Below are positions 24,118 through 33,037 of a DNA stretch of 64,000 nt, in pieces. The stretch is from TMP-86 sp039807285 (GTDB taxonomy: Bacteria; Pseudomonadota; Gammaproteobacteria; Steroidobacterales; Steroidobacteraceae). The translations under genes and the position numbers were made by a program. Each line of letters opens with the position of its first letter. Position 1 is the first letter of the stretch. The notes beneath the pieces are model-generated. The model ran no database searches. It saw nothing but the letters and a program-made list of their open reading frames with translations, and had not been told where the DNA came from. Location of the stretch: contig JBGAGK010000002.1 of the NCBI GenBank assembly GCA_044226785.1, positions 124,001-188,000 on the forward strand, read 5' to 3'.

Positions 24118-24487
24118 AGAATACCCCTGGGGTTGTTGCAGATTATTGAAGACCTAAAACGTAATGCTCCGCGGAGACCGTATCCTTGCCGACAAGGGGC
24201 GTTGTCCGCGTCGCAGCACGACTGTACATAAAGCCAAAACTGCGACGGAATTGCAACACGAATGCGCGTATCTGTCGGTCGTTGGCGACATGGGATGATA
24301 CCCGAGTGCAGCGACGCTGCAATCAGTCTTTGTCCGACAGTTGTGCGCGAATGATCCTGAAAATGCGTGCCTGTTGTGCGAACGACACAGGATTTGCCTT
24401 TCTGGTGCGGCCAGTCTAACGTAACTGCGCGGGCCACCGCGCAAGACAAGATAATCATGGGGAACATGGGTGCTTGAGGAGATTTTC
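24118..24487. other. Regulatory gap between lipoprotein and TonB receptor genes
   Basis: This 370-bp divergent gap holds no gene I can support. Toward the receptor there is a GATAAT at 24450-24455, and a perfect 6-bp inverted repeat GCGCGG-N4-CCGCGC at 24427-24442 that covers the place where the -35 box should be. Toward the lipoprotein there is a CCTTG-N4-CAAGG hairpin at 24184-24197. The rest shows no clear signal. Confidence 0.5.
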
Positions 24488-26971
24488 ATGAACAGCATGA
24501 GTGCTGCTGCACGGATGTATCGCAACTGCCACAAACACGGCACGTTTTTCGCGCTGGTATCGCTGGGCGTCGGCGGGATCTGGTCCACGTCCGCCCTGGC
24601 GGCTGATGAGCCGGCGGCTGGCGTTCTTCAGGAAGTGGTGGTCACCGCAACCCGTCGCGAGGAATCGCTGAGCAAGGTTCCGATCAGCGTCAGCGCGTTC
24701 ACCCAGGAAAGCATCGATATCCGTGGCATCAAGGATTTCCAGGATGTGGCCAGGTTTACCCCTGGCGTGAACATCGACAACACCGGCACCAACAACATCT
24801 CGATCCGGGGCATTACCTCGACCGCCGGTGCAGGCACCACGGGTATCTACATCGACGACACGCCCATCCAGATGCGTGCACTGGCATTCAACCCGGATGA
24901 TGCGCTGCCAAAGACCTTTGATGTGGAGCGGGTCGAAGTCTTGCGTGGGCCACAGGGCACCTTGTTCGGTGCGGGTTCCGAAGGCGGCACGGTCCGCTAC
25001 ATCACGACCCAGCCCAGCCTGACGAAATCCAGCATTTACAGCCGCAGCGAGATCTCCTACACGCAGGGCGGGGCGCCGAGCTATGAAGTGGGTGTCGCGG
25101 GGGGTGCGCCGCTGGTCGATGGAAAACTCGGAGTGCGTGCCACGGTCTGGTACAGGCGGGACGGAGGCTGGATCGACCACCTCGATCCGACCACCCTGTC
25201 GACCCTCGAGCACAATGCGAACCACACCCGGACGGCCATGGTCCGGCTTGCGGCGATCTGGGCGCCCACCGATGCGCTGACCATCACGCCCAGCGTGTAT
25301 TACCAGAACCTCAAGCGCAATGCGGGGCCTGATTACTGGCCGATTCTTTCCGATCCGGGGAGTCACTCCTACCGGAATGCCGATCCGTCACCCGTGGCCG
25401 ATCCCATTGACCGGTTCGTGTTGCCTGCGCTGAAGATCGAGGCAGACTTCGGCCCTGTCCGTTTCATCTCGAATACCTCGTACTATGACCGGCACAACGT
25501 GACCGGATACGACGGTACCCTGTACAACCTGGGCTTCTTCCAGACCATGCTGGACCCGACGGTGGCGCCGCTCCCTTTGCTCGATGGGAGCGGGCTGCAC
25601 CTGCCGCCTGGTCTGACCGATTACCGCGCGCCGGCGTCGGTGCGCAACGACCAGAAAAACTTCGTGCAGGAGTTCCGGCTGCAATCGAATGACCCCGATG
25701 CCCGCCTGGTCTGGACGGCGGGACTGTTCTTCAGCACCGCCAAGCAGACCTATGTCGAGCAGATCTCCGGAGTGCACGACGAGGCTTTCTTCCAGCAGCT
25801 GGCGGGATCCTCGGTCGGGGACTTTTTTGCCTACTGCCCGAGCTATGCGCCTGACGGGGTGACCTGCAATACGGACTGGGTACCGGTCCCGCTGCTGGCC
25901 AATGGCGATGACTACATCCTGGAAACCCATGCCAAGGATGAGCAGATCGCGGCTTACGGCGAGGCGACCTACAACATCACGGATGCCTTCAAGGCAACCG
26001 TCGGCGCGCGTTTCTCGCGCTCCAAATTCACCAACGACAGCTACACGGCGGGTCCCCAGCTGTTCCTTTCACCGCAGACCGTGTCGACCAGCGCGAGCGA
26101 GAATGCGTTCACACCCAAGGTGTCCCTGGCCTACCAGATGGATCCGCGCAACATGTTCTACTTCACCTATTCCAAGGGCTTTCGCCCGGGTGGAGCCAAC
26201 AACCCCGTACCCCAGGCAGCCTGCGCGGAGGATTTTGCCAACTTCCATATCTCCAGTTCGCCGGCAACATTCAATTCCGATACGGTGCAGAGTTTCGAAC
26301 TGGGCGCCAAGAACAACATCGCCAACCGGGTCCGGCTGGCGAGCAGCGTCTACTACATCAAGTGGAACAACATCCAGCAGACCGTGATTCCGCCAATCTG
26401 CCAGATCAGCTGGATCAGCAACCTGGGCAAGGCTGAGGCCAAGGGCGTGGACGTGCAGGCGGATGTGTCGCTGACCGACGCAATCACGCTGGAGATCGCT
26501 GCCGGATACACCGATGCCCGCTACACGCAGGATTCCCGGCTGTCGTCGGTCGTGGCTCCGGTGGTCGCGAAGGGTGATGCGATCATGGGGCAAAGTGGCC
26601 AGCCTGCCTCTCCTGTCACCGCCTCGGTGGGGGCCGAATACCGCTTCCGCCTGGTCGAGCGTGACGCTTTCCTGCGCCTGGACTACCAGTACCAGGGGCG
26701 GGCGAGGTGGCCGGGCGCATCCCAGGACCCGGACACGCTGCAATACGATTCGGCCAACTTCGTGCTCTCCGACACGAACTTCTTCACCTTGCGTGGAGGC
26801 GTCACGCTGGGCGAATGGCAGGTCGCCGCCTTTGTCGACAACCTGACCGACGCGAGGATGCTGACGAACTACAATTACTCCATCGACCCGGGCACGGGTG
26901 CCAGCCGGCTGCAGCGGGCTCAGACCTTCCGGCCGCGGACCTTCGGCCTGACCTTCACTTACCGCCACTGA
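24488..26971 (+). CDS. TonB-dependent outer-membrane receptor
   Basis: Encodes 827 residues. The signal peptide is long (to about residue 40, SALAAD). The TonB box region QEVVVTATRREESLSKVPISVSAF starts the plug, which includes FDVERVEVLRGPQGTLFGAGS, the family signature; the rest is a 22-strand barrel with a typical end (LTFTYRH). The plug/TonB-box style is that of the large iron-complex or carbohydrate/steroid receptor family in sphingomonads and Steroidobacter. The substrate is not known; no transporter or enzyme gene is adjacent. The ATG follows a GAGGAG site at 24476-24481. It may be energised by the ExbBD pair at 7.8 kb. Confidence 0.93.
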   Translation: MNSMSAAARMYRNCHKHGTFFALVSLGVGGIWSTSALAADEPAAGVLQEVVVTATRREESLSKVPISVSAFTQESIDIRGIKDFQDVARFTPGVNIDNTGTNNISIRGITSTAGAGTTGIYIDDTPIQMRALAFNPDDALPKTFDVERVEVLRGPQGTLFGAGSEGGTVRYITTQPSLTKSSIYSRSEISYTQGGAPSYEVGVAGGAPLVDGKLGVRATVWYRRDGGWIDHLDPTTLSTLEHNANHTRTAMVRLAAIWAPTDALTITPSVYYQNLKRNAGPDYWPILSDPGSHSYRNADPSPVADPIDRFVLPALKIEADFGPVRFISNTSYYDRHNVTGYDGTLYNLGFFQTMLDPTVAPLPLLDGSGLHLPPGLTDYRAPASVRNDQKNFVQEFRLQSNDPDARLVWTAGLFFSTAKQTYVEQISGVHDEAFFQQLAGSSVGDFFAYCPSYAPDGVTCNTDWVPVPLLANGDDYILETHAKDEQIAAYGEATYNITDAFKATVGARFSRSKFTNDSYTAGPQLFLSPQTVSTSASENAFTPKVSLAYQMDPRNMFYFTYSKGFRPGGANNPVPQAACAEDFANFHISSSPATFNSDTVQSFELGAKNNIANRVRLASSVYYIKWNNIQQTVIPPICQISWISNLGKAEAKGVDVQADVSLTDAITLEIAAGYTDARYTQDSRLSSVVAPVVAKGDAIMGQSGQPASPVTASVGAEYRFRLVERDAFLRLDYQYQGRARWPGASQDPDTLQYDSANFVLSDTNFFTLRGGVTLGEWQVAAFVDNLTDARMLTNYNYSIDPGTGASRLQRAQTFRPRTFGLTFTYRH

Positions 26972-26985
26972 CACCGGCAAGCCGG

Positions 26986-27017
26986 CGGATGCGATGTCAC
27001 ACGAGACATCGCGTCCG
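26986..27017. terminator. Strong hairpin after the TonB receptor gene
   Basis: A 13-bp stem (one G-T pair) around GCGATGTC with a six-base loop lies 15 bases after the receptor stop. No T-run follows, so it is only a probable terminator; it also shields lexA from read-through. Confidence 0.5.
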
Positions 27018-27035
27018 CTTGCGCCCTGCGGCCAT

Positions 27036-27051
27036 CTGTATATAATGCCAG
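27036..27051 (+). promoter_or_regulatory. LexA operator (SOS box) over the lexA promoter
   Basis: CTG-N10-CAG, the gammaproteobacterial SOS box core, with an AT-rich centre. Its centre contains TATAAT at 27041-27046, the likely lexA -10 box, so LexA bound here would block its own transcription. The lexA ATG is 28 bases downstream. Confidence 0.82.
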
Positions 27052-27078
27052 CTACTGGCTTTTCGTACAGGTACCGAG

Positions 27079-27702
27079 ATGTCCGACCTGACCCCACGGC
27101 AGACCCAGATACTGCGGCTGATCCAGGATTCGATCCATGACAGCGGCATGCCGCCAACCCGGGCGGAAATAGCGCGTACCCTGGGGTTCCGTTCGCCCAA
27201 TGCGGCGGAAGAGCATCTGCGTGCCCTGCAGCGCAAGGGCGTCATCGATCTGATCCCGGGCGCTTCGCGGGGCATCCAGCTCAAGGACACGCTGCGGGAA
27301 CAGCTCGGCCTGCCGCTGATCGGCCGTGTCGCCGCCGGCCGGCCGATCCTTGCAGAAGAGCACATCGAATCCCGCTACCAGATCGATCCTTCCCTGTTCC
27401 AGCCACGGCCGCATTACCTGCTGAAGGTGCAGGGCATGAGCATGCGCGATGCAGGCATCCTCGATGGCGATCTGGTTGCTGTGCATCGAACGGCGGAAGT
27501 CCGGAACCGGCAAATCGTGGTTGCAAGGCTCGAGAATGAAGTGACGGTAAAGCGTTACCGTCAGGAGGGCCCCATCGTCTGGCTGATGCCCGAGAACGCG
27601 GAATTCGAACCCATCCGGGTGGACCTGAAGGCCCAGCCCATGATCATCGAAGGTGTCGTGGTCGGTGTGGTGCGGCGGGGTCGTCAGATCGAGTCTGCCT
27701 GA
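27079..27702 (+). CDS. lexA: SOS repressor LexA
   Basis: Encodes 207 residues. The winged-helix DNA-binding domain is at 1-70 (LTPRQTQILRLIQDSI, GFRSPNAAEEHLRAL). The self-cleavage site is the Ala-Gly bond in GRVAAGRPIL near 90; the catalytic serine is in VQGMSMRDAGI and the lysine in EVTVKRYR. It is therefore a complete, autocleavable repressor of DNA-damage genes. The operator at 27036 indicates autoregulation. No second SOS gene follows. Confidence 0.97.
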   Translation: MSDLTPRQTQILRLIQDSIHDSGMPPTRAEIARTLGFRSPNAAEEHLRALQRKGVIDLIPGASRGIQLKDTLREQLGLPLIGRVAAGRPILAEEHIESRYQIDPSLFQPRPHYLLKVQGMSMRDAGILDGDLVAVHRTAEVRNRQIVVARLENEVTVKRYRQEGPIVWLMPENAEFEPIRVDLKAQPMIIEGVVVGVVRRGRQIESA

Positions 27703-27757
27703 TCTCCAGCGTGGCCGGCGGCATGCCCGCCGGAACCTCGCCGCCGACCCGCGGAAC

Positions 27758-28042
27758 TCAGTGAGCGCGTGAGCCCTTGCGTGCGGGCTGCTTCTCGACG
27801 GTCTCTTCGGACCCGTCATTGCCTATATCGTAGTCCTCAAAGTCGCTGAGCAACTCTGCTGTGCGCTTTTCCTCCATGACGCGTTCCAGGCGTCGCCAGT
27901 GAGGTTCCTGACCCTTTGCCGCGCGCCGACGCTGCTTTTCGACATCCCGGATCAGATGATCCAGATCCGCAACATCCTCCTGGACGGCGGATTCATCGTC
28001 GTCATCCTCGTCGAATTCGTCTGCGTCGGACTTCTCGCTCAT
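27758..28042 (-). CDS. Small acidic protein, PA3496-like
   Basis: Encodes 94 residues. The first 28 are nearly all aspartate, glutamate and serine, followed by a basic helical part (EKQRRRAAKGQEPHWRRLER) and EEKRTAELLSDFEDYD. The WRRLE...EEKR...L.DF.DY pattern resembles the small PA3496 family of Pseudomonas (putative envelope integrity protein). Function is not known. It lies downstream of gspF with a 102-bp gap that has its own candidate promoter, and is convergent with lexA. Confidence 0.7.
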   Translation of the reverse strand: MSEKSDADEFDEDDDDESAVQEDVADLDHLIRDVEKQRRRAAKGQEPHWRRLERVMEEKRTAELLSDFEDYDIGNDGSEETVEKQPARKGSRAH

Positions 28043-28071
28043 GAGTCAGCCACAATTGCCACGCTGCGGTT

Positions 28072-28094
28072 GTTTATAGCGCCGCGTTATAAAC
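28072..28094. promoter_or_regulatory. Symmetric AT-rich inverted repeat before the small acidic protein gene
   Basis: GTTTATA-N9-TATAAAC lies 30-52 bp upstream of the minus-strand start at 28042. Each arm contains a TATAA that could be a -10 box. It could be an operator or two overlapping promoters; no direct evidence of use. Confidence 0.35.
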
Positions 28095-28144
28095 GATAGG
28101 CCGGCGCGAACGCAATAGGCATTCGTCACGCTTTGTGCGTGTGA

Positions 28145-29362
28145 TCAACGCACGAGGTCGTTGAGCTGGAAGATCGGCAGCAACAGGGCGATGACCATGA
28201 ACATCACCAGGGCGCCCATGAACACGATCATCATCGGGCCGAGCAGATTGGTCACGGTTGCGAGCAGCCCATCCATTTCGCGCTCCTGGTTGGATGCAGC
28301 CCGTTCCAGCATGCTCTCCAGTTCGCCGCTGCTCTCTCCGCTGGAGATCAGATGGATCATCATCGGGGGGAAAAGCCGGCGTGCCGCCAGCGATCGGCCG
28401 ATCGCCGCGCCCTCGCGCACCCTGAGCGCCGCATCAGCGACGGCCTGCTTCATGGGCTGGTTGGTCACGACGTCCGCGGAAATGCGCAGGGCATCGAGAA
28501 CCGGTACGGCGCTGGCCGTCAGGATGCTCAGGGTGCGGGCAAATCGGGCGGTGTTCAGCCCGCGGATCACCTTGCCCACCAGCGGCACACGCAACATCAG
28601 CGAGTCGAATTTCATCCGCGCCGCAGGCGCTTTCAGCCATCGCAGGAACAGCCACACACCCGCAGCGATCAGGGCCAGCCCGTAGAACCAGTAGTGGCGA
28701 AGGACAGCGCTGCTGCCGATCAGGATGCGGGTTGCCAGGGGCAGTTCCTGCTTGCCGGCCTCGAATACGGCCACGACCTGCGGTACCACGTAGGCGAGCA
28801 GGAATGACACGATGGCCACGGACAGGACCACCAGCACGATCGGATACACCAGTGCATTGGCAACCTGCTGCTTGAGCCCGGCTCGTGATTCGGTGTAGTC
28901 GGCCAGTCTTTCAAGCACGTCGTCCAGGCGGCCGGATTGCTCGCCCGCCGCGATGGTGGCGCGATAGATTTCCGGGAATGCACGTGGAAAATCCTTCAGC
29001 CCATCGGCCAGCGGATGACCCTCCACGACTTTTCCACGCACGCCGAGGATGATGCTCTTGATCCGCGGCTTTTCGGTCTGTTCAGCCACCGCCTGCAGGG
29101 TTTCCTCGAGCGGCAATCCGGAACGCAGGAGAGTGGCGAGCTGTCGCGTGACCATGGCCAGATCCAGTGCGGACACGCCCCGCCTGAACGGTACCCGGGA
29201 GCGGCCCCGGGCACTTTCCTTCTCGGCTACCTCGCGCACATCCACGGGCAGGAGCTGCCGCTCACGCAGAAGCTGCCTGACGTGCTTGGGTGTGTCGCCC
29301 TCGATCAGCCCCTTGCGTTCATGGCCGCCGGCATCCAGTGCGGTGTATTCGAATGCACCCAT
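28145..29362 (-). CDS. gspF: Type II secretion inner-membrane protein GspF
   Basis: Encodes 405 residues with the usual duplicated layout: a cytoplasmic T2SSF domain (about 70-190), membrane helix near 170-190, a second near 220-240, a second T2SSF domain, and the last helix near 375-400. MVTRQLATLLRSGLPLEETL and MIHLISSGESSGELESML mark the two domains. GspF links the ATPase GspE to the pseudopilus assembly platform. It follows gspE with a nine-base gap; gspG does not follow, which is unusual. Confidence 0.95.
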   Translation of the reverse strand: MGAFEYTALDAGGHERKGLIEGDTPKHVRQLLRERQLLPVDVREVAEKESARGRSRVPFRRGVSALDLAMVTRQLATLLRSGLPLEETLQAVAEQTEKPRIKSIILGVRGKVVEGHPLADGLKDFPRAFPEIYRATIAAGEQSGRLDDVLERLADYTESRAGLKQQVANALVYPIVLVVLSVAIVSFLLAYVVPQVVAVFEAGKQELPLATRILIGSSAVLRHYWFYGLALIAAGVWLFLRWLKAPAARMKFDSLMLRVPLVGKVIRGLNTARFARTLSILTASAVPVLDALRISADVVTNQPMKQAVADAALRVREGAAIGRSLAARRLFPPMMIHLISSGESSGELESMLERAASNQEREMDGLLATVTNLLGPMMIVFMGALVMFMVIALLLPIFQLNDLVR

Positions 29363-29371
29363 GAGCGGATG

Positions 29372-30859
29372 CTAATCCTCGCGGGTTACGCGCAACAGTT
29401 CCTCGAGCGTGGTCTCACCCTCCAGCACCCTGGTGCGGCCGTCATCACGGATGCTGGGGCTCGCGGTGCGTGCGTAGCGCTCCAGTTCCTGTTCGGATGA
29501 GCCGTCGTGGATCATGGTGCGCATGTGATCATCCACGGCGATCAGCTCGTAGATCCCCGACCGGCCGCGGTATCCGCTGCCCGGTTCGGAACTTGGACGG
29601 TACAAGGTCACCGGCGGCTCGGTGGCGCCCAGGTTCAGGAGCCGGCGTTCATATTCACCCGCAGTGAAGGCCTGCTTGGTATCCGGGTTGAGCACCCGGA
29701 CCAGGCGTTGGGCCAGCACGCCGATGAGGCTCGAGGACAGCAGGAAGGGTTCGATGCCCATGTCGCGCAGGCGGGTCACCGCTCCCACGGCCGTGTTCGT
29801 GTGCAGGGTGGACAGCACCAGATGCCCGGTCAGGCTGGCCTGTACGGCGATCTGGGCGGTCTCCAGGTCGCGGATCTCACCGACCATCACCACGTCGGGG
29901 TCCTGGCGCAGGATGGCACGCAGCCCCCGGGCAAAAGTCATCTCGACCTTGGTGTTGACCTGCGTCTGGCCGATGCCATCGATGTAATACTCGATCGGAT
30001 CCTCGACCGTCATGATGTTGCGGGTATTGTCGTTGATGCGTTCCAGGGCCGCATACAGCGTGGTGGTCTTGCCCGAACCGGTGGGGCCCGTGACCAGGAT
30101 GATGCCGTGAGGCTTGTGGATGAGTTCGTCCATGGTGTCCCGGGTGCGCGGGTCCATGCCCAGTGCTCCCAGGTCGAGGCGCCCCGCCTGCTTGTCGAGC
30201 AGACGAAGTACCACGCGCTCGCCATGTCCCGAGGGCAGGGTGGAGACGCGCACATCCACGGCGCGACCCGCGATGCGCAAGGATATGCGGCCGTCCTGGG
30301 GCAGGCGGCGTTCGGCAATGTCCAGCTTCGACATGACCTTGATGCGCGACACCACCAGTGGCGATACGGCCCGCTTGGTCTGCAATACCTCCCGCAGCAC
30401 GCCGTCGACCCGGAAACGGATCACCAGCCGGTTCTCGTACGGCTCGATGTGGATATCCGAGGCGTTTTCCTTGACGGCCTGCGTGAGCAGCGCATTGATG
30501 AGACGGATGATCGGCGCCTCGTCATCGCTCTCCAGCAGGTCGGAAGTCTCCGGAATGCCCTCGGCGAGGTGAGCCAGATCGGTGTTGTCGTCCAGCCCCT
30601 CCAGCATCTGCATGGCCATGCCAGAGCCGGCCTCATAGGCCTGCCTCAGCATCTCGTCGAACTCTTCGGGCTGTACACGCGTGATTTTCAGCGGCAGACC
30701 CGTGAACCGACGGACCTCGGCGAGGCTTTGGGGATCCGTGCCGATCCGGCAGACCACATCGGCCTGGCCATCGCCGGTGCCACGCACCAGTACTCCATGG
30801 CGTTTGGCAAAGGGAAAGGAGAGCTTTCGTTCTCCCGGGTCCTCCAGCGCGGCGTTCAC
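29372..30859 (-). CDS. gspE: Type II secretion ATPase GspE, lacking zinc-binding cysteines
   Basis: Encodes 495 residues of the cytoplasmic ATPase that drives type II secretion. Walker A is GPTGSGKTTTLYAAL near 254; Asp box and Walker B follow (TVEDPIEYY, ILRQDPDVVMVGEIRD), and the His box is STLHTN. The N1/N2 domains are present. The segment between VLNPDTKQAF and GYRGRSGIYEL (residues about 389-439) normally carries four cysteines in two CxxC pairs that bind zinc; here no cysteine is present. Overlaps gspD by four bases. Confidence 0.95.
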   Translation of the reverse strand: MNAALEDPGERKLSFPFAKRHGVLVRGTGDGQADVVCRIGTDPQSLAEVRRFTGLPLKITRVQPEEFDEMLRQAYEAGSGMAMQMLEGLDDNTDLAHLAEGIPETSDLLESDDEAPIIRLINALLTQAVKENASDIHIEPYENRLVIRFRVDGVLREVLQTKRAVSPLVVSRIKVMSKLDIAERRLPQDGRISLRIAGRAVDVRVSTLPSGHGERVVLRLLDKQAGRLDLGALGMDPRTRDTMDELIHKPHGIILVTGPTGSGKTTTLYAALERINDNTRNIMTVEDPIEYYIDGIGQTQVNTKVEMTFARGLRAILRQDPDVVMVGEIRDLETAQIAVQASLTGHLVLSTLHTNTAVGAVTRLRDMGIEPFLLSSSLIGVLAQRLVRVLNPDTKQAFTAGEYERRLLNLGATEPPVTLYRPSSEPGSGYRGRSGIYELIAVDDHMRTMIHDGSSEQELERYARTASPSIRDDGRTRVLEGETTLEELLRVTRED

Positions 30860-33009
30860 GGCTGCTTGCTCGGCTCGAAGTCCTTTGGCCCCGCAGCCGG
30901 AGCTCCTGTGGGCCCGGTGCCGGGTTTCGCGGGTGCGGCCGCATCCGGTACAGCGCCCGGCGGCGGATTGCCCGGTGGCGTGGCCACGGGCCCTGCAGGC
31001 GGTGGGAGGTTTGCAGGCGGCGGCGGCAGCTGGGGCAGTACTGGCTGACGTTCGCCCGGGAGCAGGGTGATGCCGCTGCCCTGATCATGTTGCTGGCCAC
31101 GGATATAGTTGTATTTCGCGCCCGTCGCGATGGCGGTCTCGGTCCCGTCACGCAGGATCTTCGGGCGGATGAACACCATCAGATTCTTCTTCTGACGGGA
31201 ACCGCTCCGGGTCTTGAACAGTTCTCCGAGCAGCGGTATGCGGCCCAGGAAGGGCACCCGGGCCTGGGCTTCGGTCACGGTGTCCGAAATCAGCCCGCCC
31301 AGCACCACGATGCCGCCGTCCTCGATGAGTACGGTGGTCTTGATGGAGCGCTTGTTGGTGGAGATGTCGGCAGAGTTCGGCAGCTTGACCCCGGGGGCCG
31401 AGTCCTCCTGCTCGATCTTGAGCATGACCGTGTCGCCCTGGTTGATCTGTGGGGTCACCTTGAGGATCGTGCCCAGTTCCTGGCGCTGGATGGTCTGGAA
31501 GGGATTGACGCTGTTGGTGGCCCCGCCGGTGGTGCTGGCGTACGAACCGGTGATCAGCGGTACATCCGTGGTGACCTTGACCTCGGCCTCCTGGTTGTCC
31601 ATGGTCAGGATCGAGGGCGTGGAGATGATGTTGCTCGAGCCGTCGGTGCGAAGCGCCTGCAGGATGGCGGCGAAATTGACGCCACTGCCCTTGTTGTAAC
31701 GACCCACGGCCAGGGTCGCGCCGATGCCCAGTGCGCCGCTGCTGATCGCCGTGGCGGAGCCGCTGGCTGCCGCGCCGATCAGATCGACGATGCTTGCGCT
31801 GCCGCTGCTGGGCAGGTTGGATACGGCACCCGGAATCGCATTGTTCCCCTGACCATATACCGCCCACTGGACACCGAGGTTCGAGGCCTTGTTGGCATCC
31901 ACCTCGACGATGATGGCCTCGACTTCGACCTGCAACCGGCGGATGTCGAGTTTGTCGACGACCGACATCAGGGACTTCATGATCTTCGGCGGAGCCGTGA
32001 TGATCAGTGCGTTGGTGGCAGGATCAGCCCAGATGGTGGCGCTGGAATCCAGGTTCGACGCACCTGCCGCCGCACTGGTTCCACCGGCCTGTGCCTTGGC
32101 CGTGGCGGTGGCCTGACCCTTGAGCTTCTCGGCAATCTTCTCCGCATCGGCATAGCGCAGGTAGCGCACCTGGGTATCGCCGCCCGATTCCAGAGGCGTG
32201 TCCAGATTGACGATCAGGGCCTTCAGGCGCAGACGCTGGGCCTTCTCCCCGCTGATCAGGATGCTGTTGGTCCGTTCGTCGGCCACCATCTTGACGGCTG
32301 CGCCGCCACCTTCGGCTCCTTGCGCCTGATACAGCTGGTTGACGATGCGCACCAGTTCATTGGCGGTGGCGTTCTGCAGCATCACGACATCTACGGGATC
32401 ATCGCCCGCTTCGTCCATGCGCCGGATGATCCGCATGATGCGATTCACGTTGTTCGCGCGGTCCGAGATGATCAGCATGTTGCCGCCCGGATACGCCGCC
32501 AGGTGTCCATACTGTGGGATCAGGGGTCGCAGCAAGGGCACCAGCTGGGCGGCATTCACATTCTTCACGGTGATGATCTGGGTCACGAGTTCATCGGACG
32601 TGGCGCTCAGGTGGCTGGGCAGATCGGATGAGGGCATCTGCCGGGCATCGGTGCTCGGGACGATCTTGATGACGTTCCCCGTGGGTACCGCGACATAGCC
32701 ATAGACCTGGAGTACCGATAGAAAGGCCTGGTAGAAAGCCTGCGGGGACATCGGCGTCGATGACAGCATGGTCACCTTCGCGTTGACTCTCGGGTCGATG
32801 ATGAAATTCCTGCCCGTGACCTCGCTCACCGCCTGGATGATCTGCCCCAGATCCGCATCCTTGTAGTTCGGCGTGATCGTGGCCTGTTCCTGCGCCAGTA
32901 CGGAAGGGGTGAGGAAGTTCAGCGCGAGCATCGCGCACACGGCCAAGGCCGCGGGTATGCGCGAATGGAAAAATCGGGGATGAGTCGTCTTGTGCATGCA
33001 ATGGCTCAT
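30856..33009 (-). CDS. gspD: Type II secretion secretin GspD
   Basis: Encodes 717 residues of the outer-membrane secretin. A signal peptide (to about residue 38, VLAQE) is followed by N0 (ITPNYKDADLGQIIQAVSEVTGRNFIIDPRV) and N1-N3 domains, then the secretin core with VPFLGRIPLLGELF near 610. The final 60 residues are a proline- and alanine-rich tail instead of a typical pilotin-binding S-domain. The ATG at 33009 gives a normal-length signal peptide; an ATG at 32997 is possible and a longer reading to 33111 is unlikely. Located between gspC and gspE. Confidence 0.94.
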   Translation of the reverse strand: MSHCMHKTTHPRFFHSRIPAALAVCAMLALNFLTPSVLAQEQATITPNYKDADLGQIIQAVSEVTGRNFIIDPRVNAKVTMLSSTPMSPQAFYQAFLSVLQVYGYVAVPTGNVIKIVPSTDARQMPSSDLPSHLSATSDELVTQIITVKNVNAAQLVPLLRPLIPQYGHLAAYPGGNMLIISDRANNVNRIMRIIRRMDEAGDDPVDVVMLQNATANELVRIVNQLYQAQGAEGGGAAVKMVADERTNSILISGEKAQRLRLKALIVNLDTPLESGGDTQVRYLRYADAEKIAEKLKGQATATAKAQAGGTSAAAGASNLDSSATIWADPATNALIITAPPKIMKSLMSVVDKLDIRRLQVEVEAIIVEVDANKASNLGVQWAVYGQGNNAIPGAVSNLPSSGSASIVDLIGAAASGSATAISSGALGIGATLAVGRYNKGSGVNFAAILQALRTDGSSNIISTPSILTMDNQEAEVKVTTDVPLITGSYASTTGGATNSVNPFQTIQRQELGTILKVTPQINQGDTVMLKIEQEDSAPGVKLPNSADISTNKRSIKTTVLIEDGGIVVLGGLISDTVTEAQARVPFLGRIPLLGELFKTRSGSRQKKNLMVFIRPKILRDGTETAIATGAKYNYIRGQQHDQGSGITLLPGERQPVLPQLPPPPANLPPPAGPVATPPGNPPPGAVPDAAAPAKPGTGPTGAPAAGPKDFEPSKQP

Positions 33010-33037
33010 GGTTTGGCGTTGCCGGGGCTGTCCGCGG

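Noticed and set aside
29507..32631. Two overlapping plus-strand open frames of over 500 codons
   Set aside because: Antisense of gspE and gspD; low-complexity histidine/glycine-rich translations without domains.
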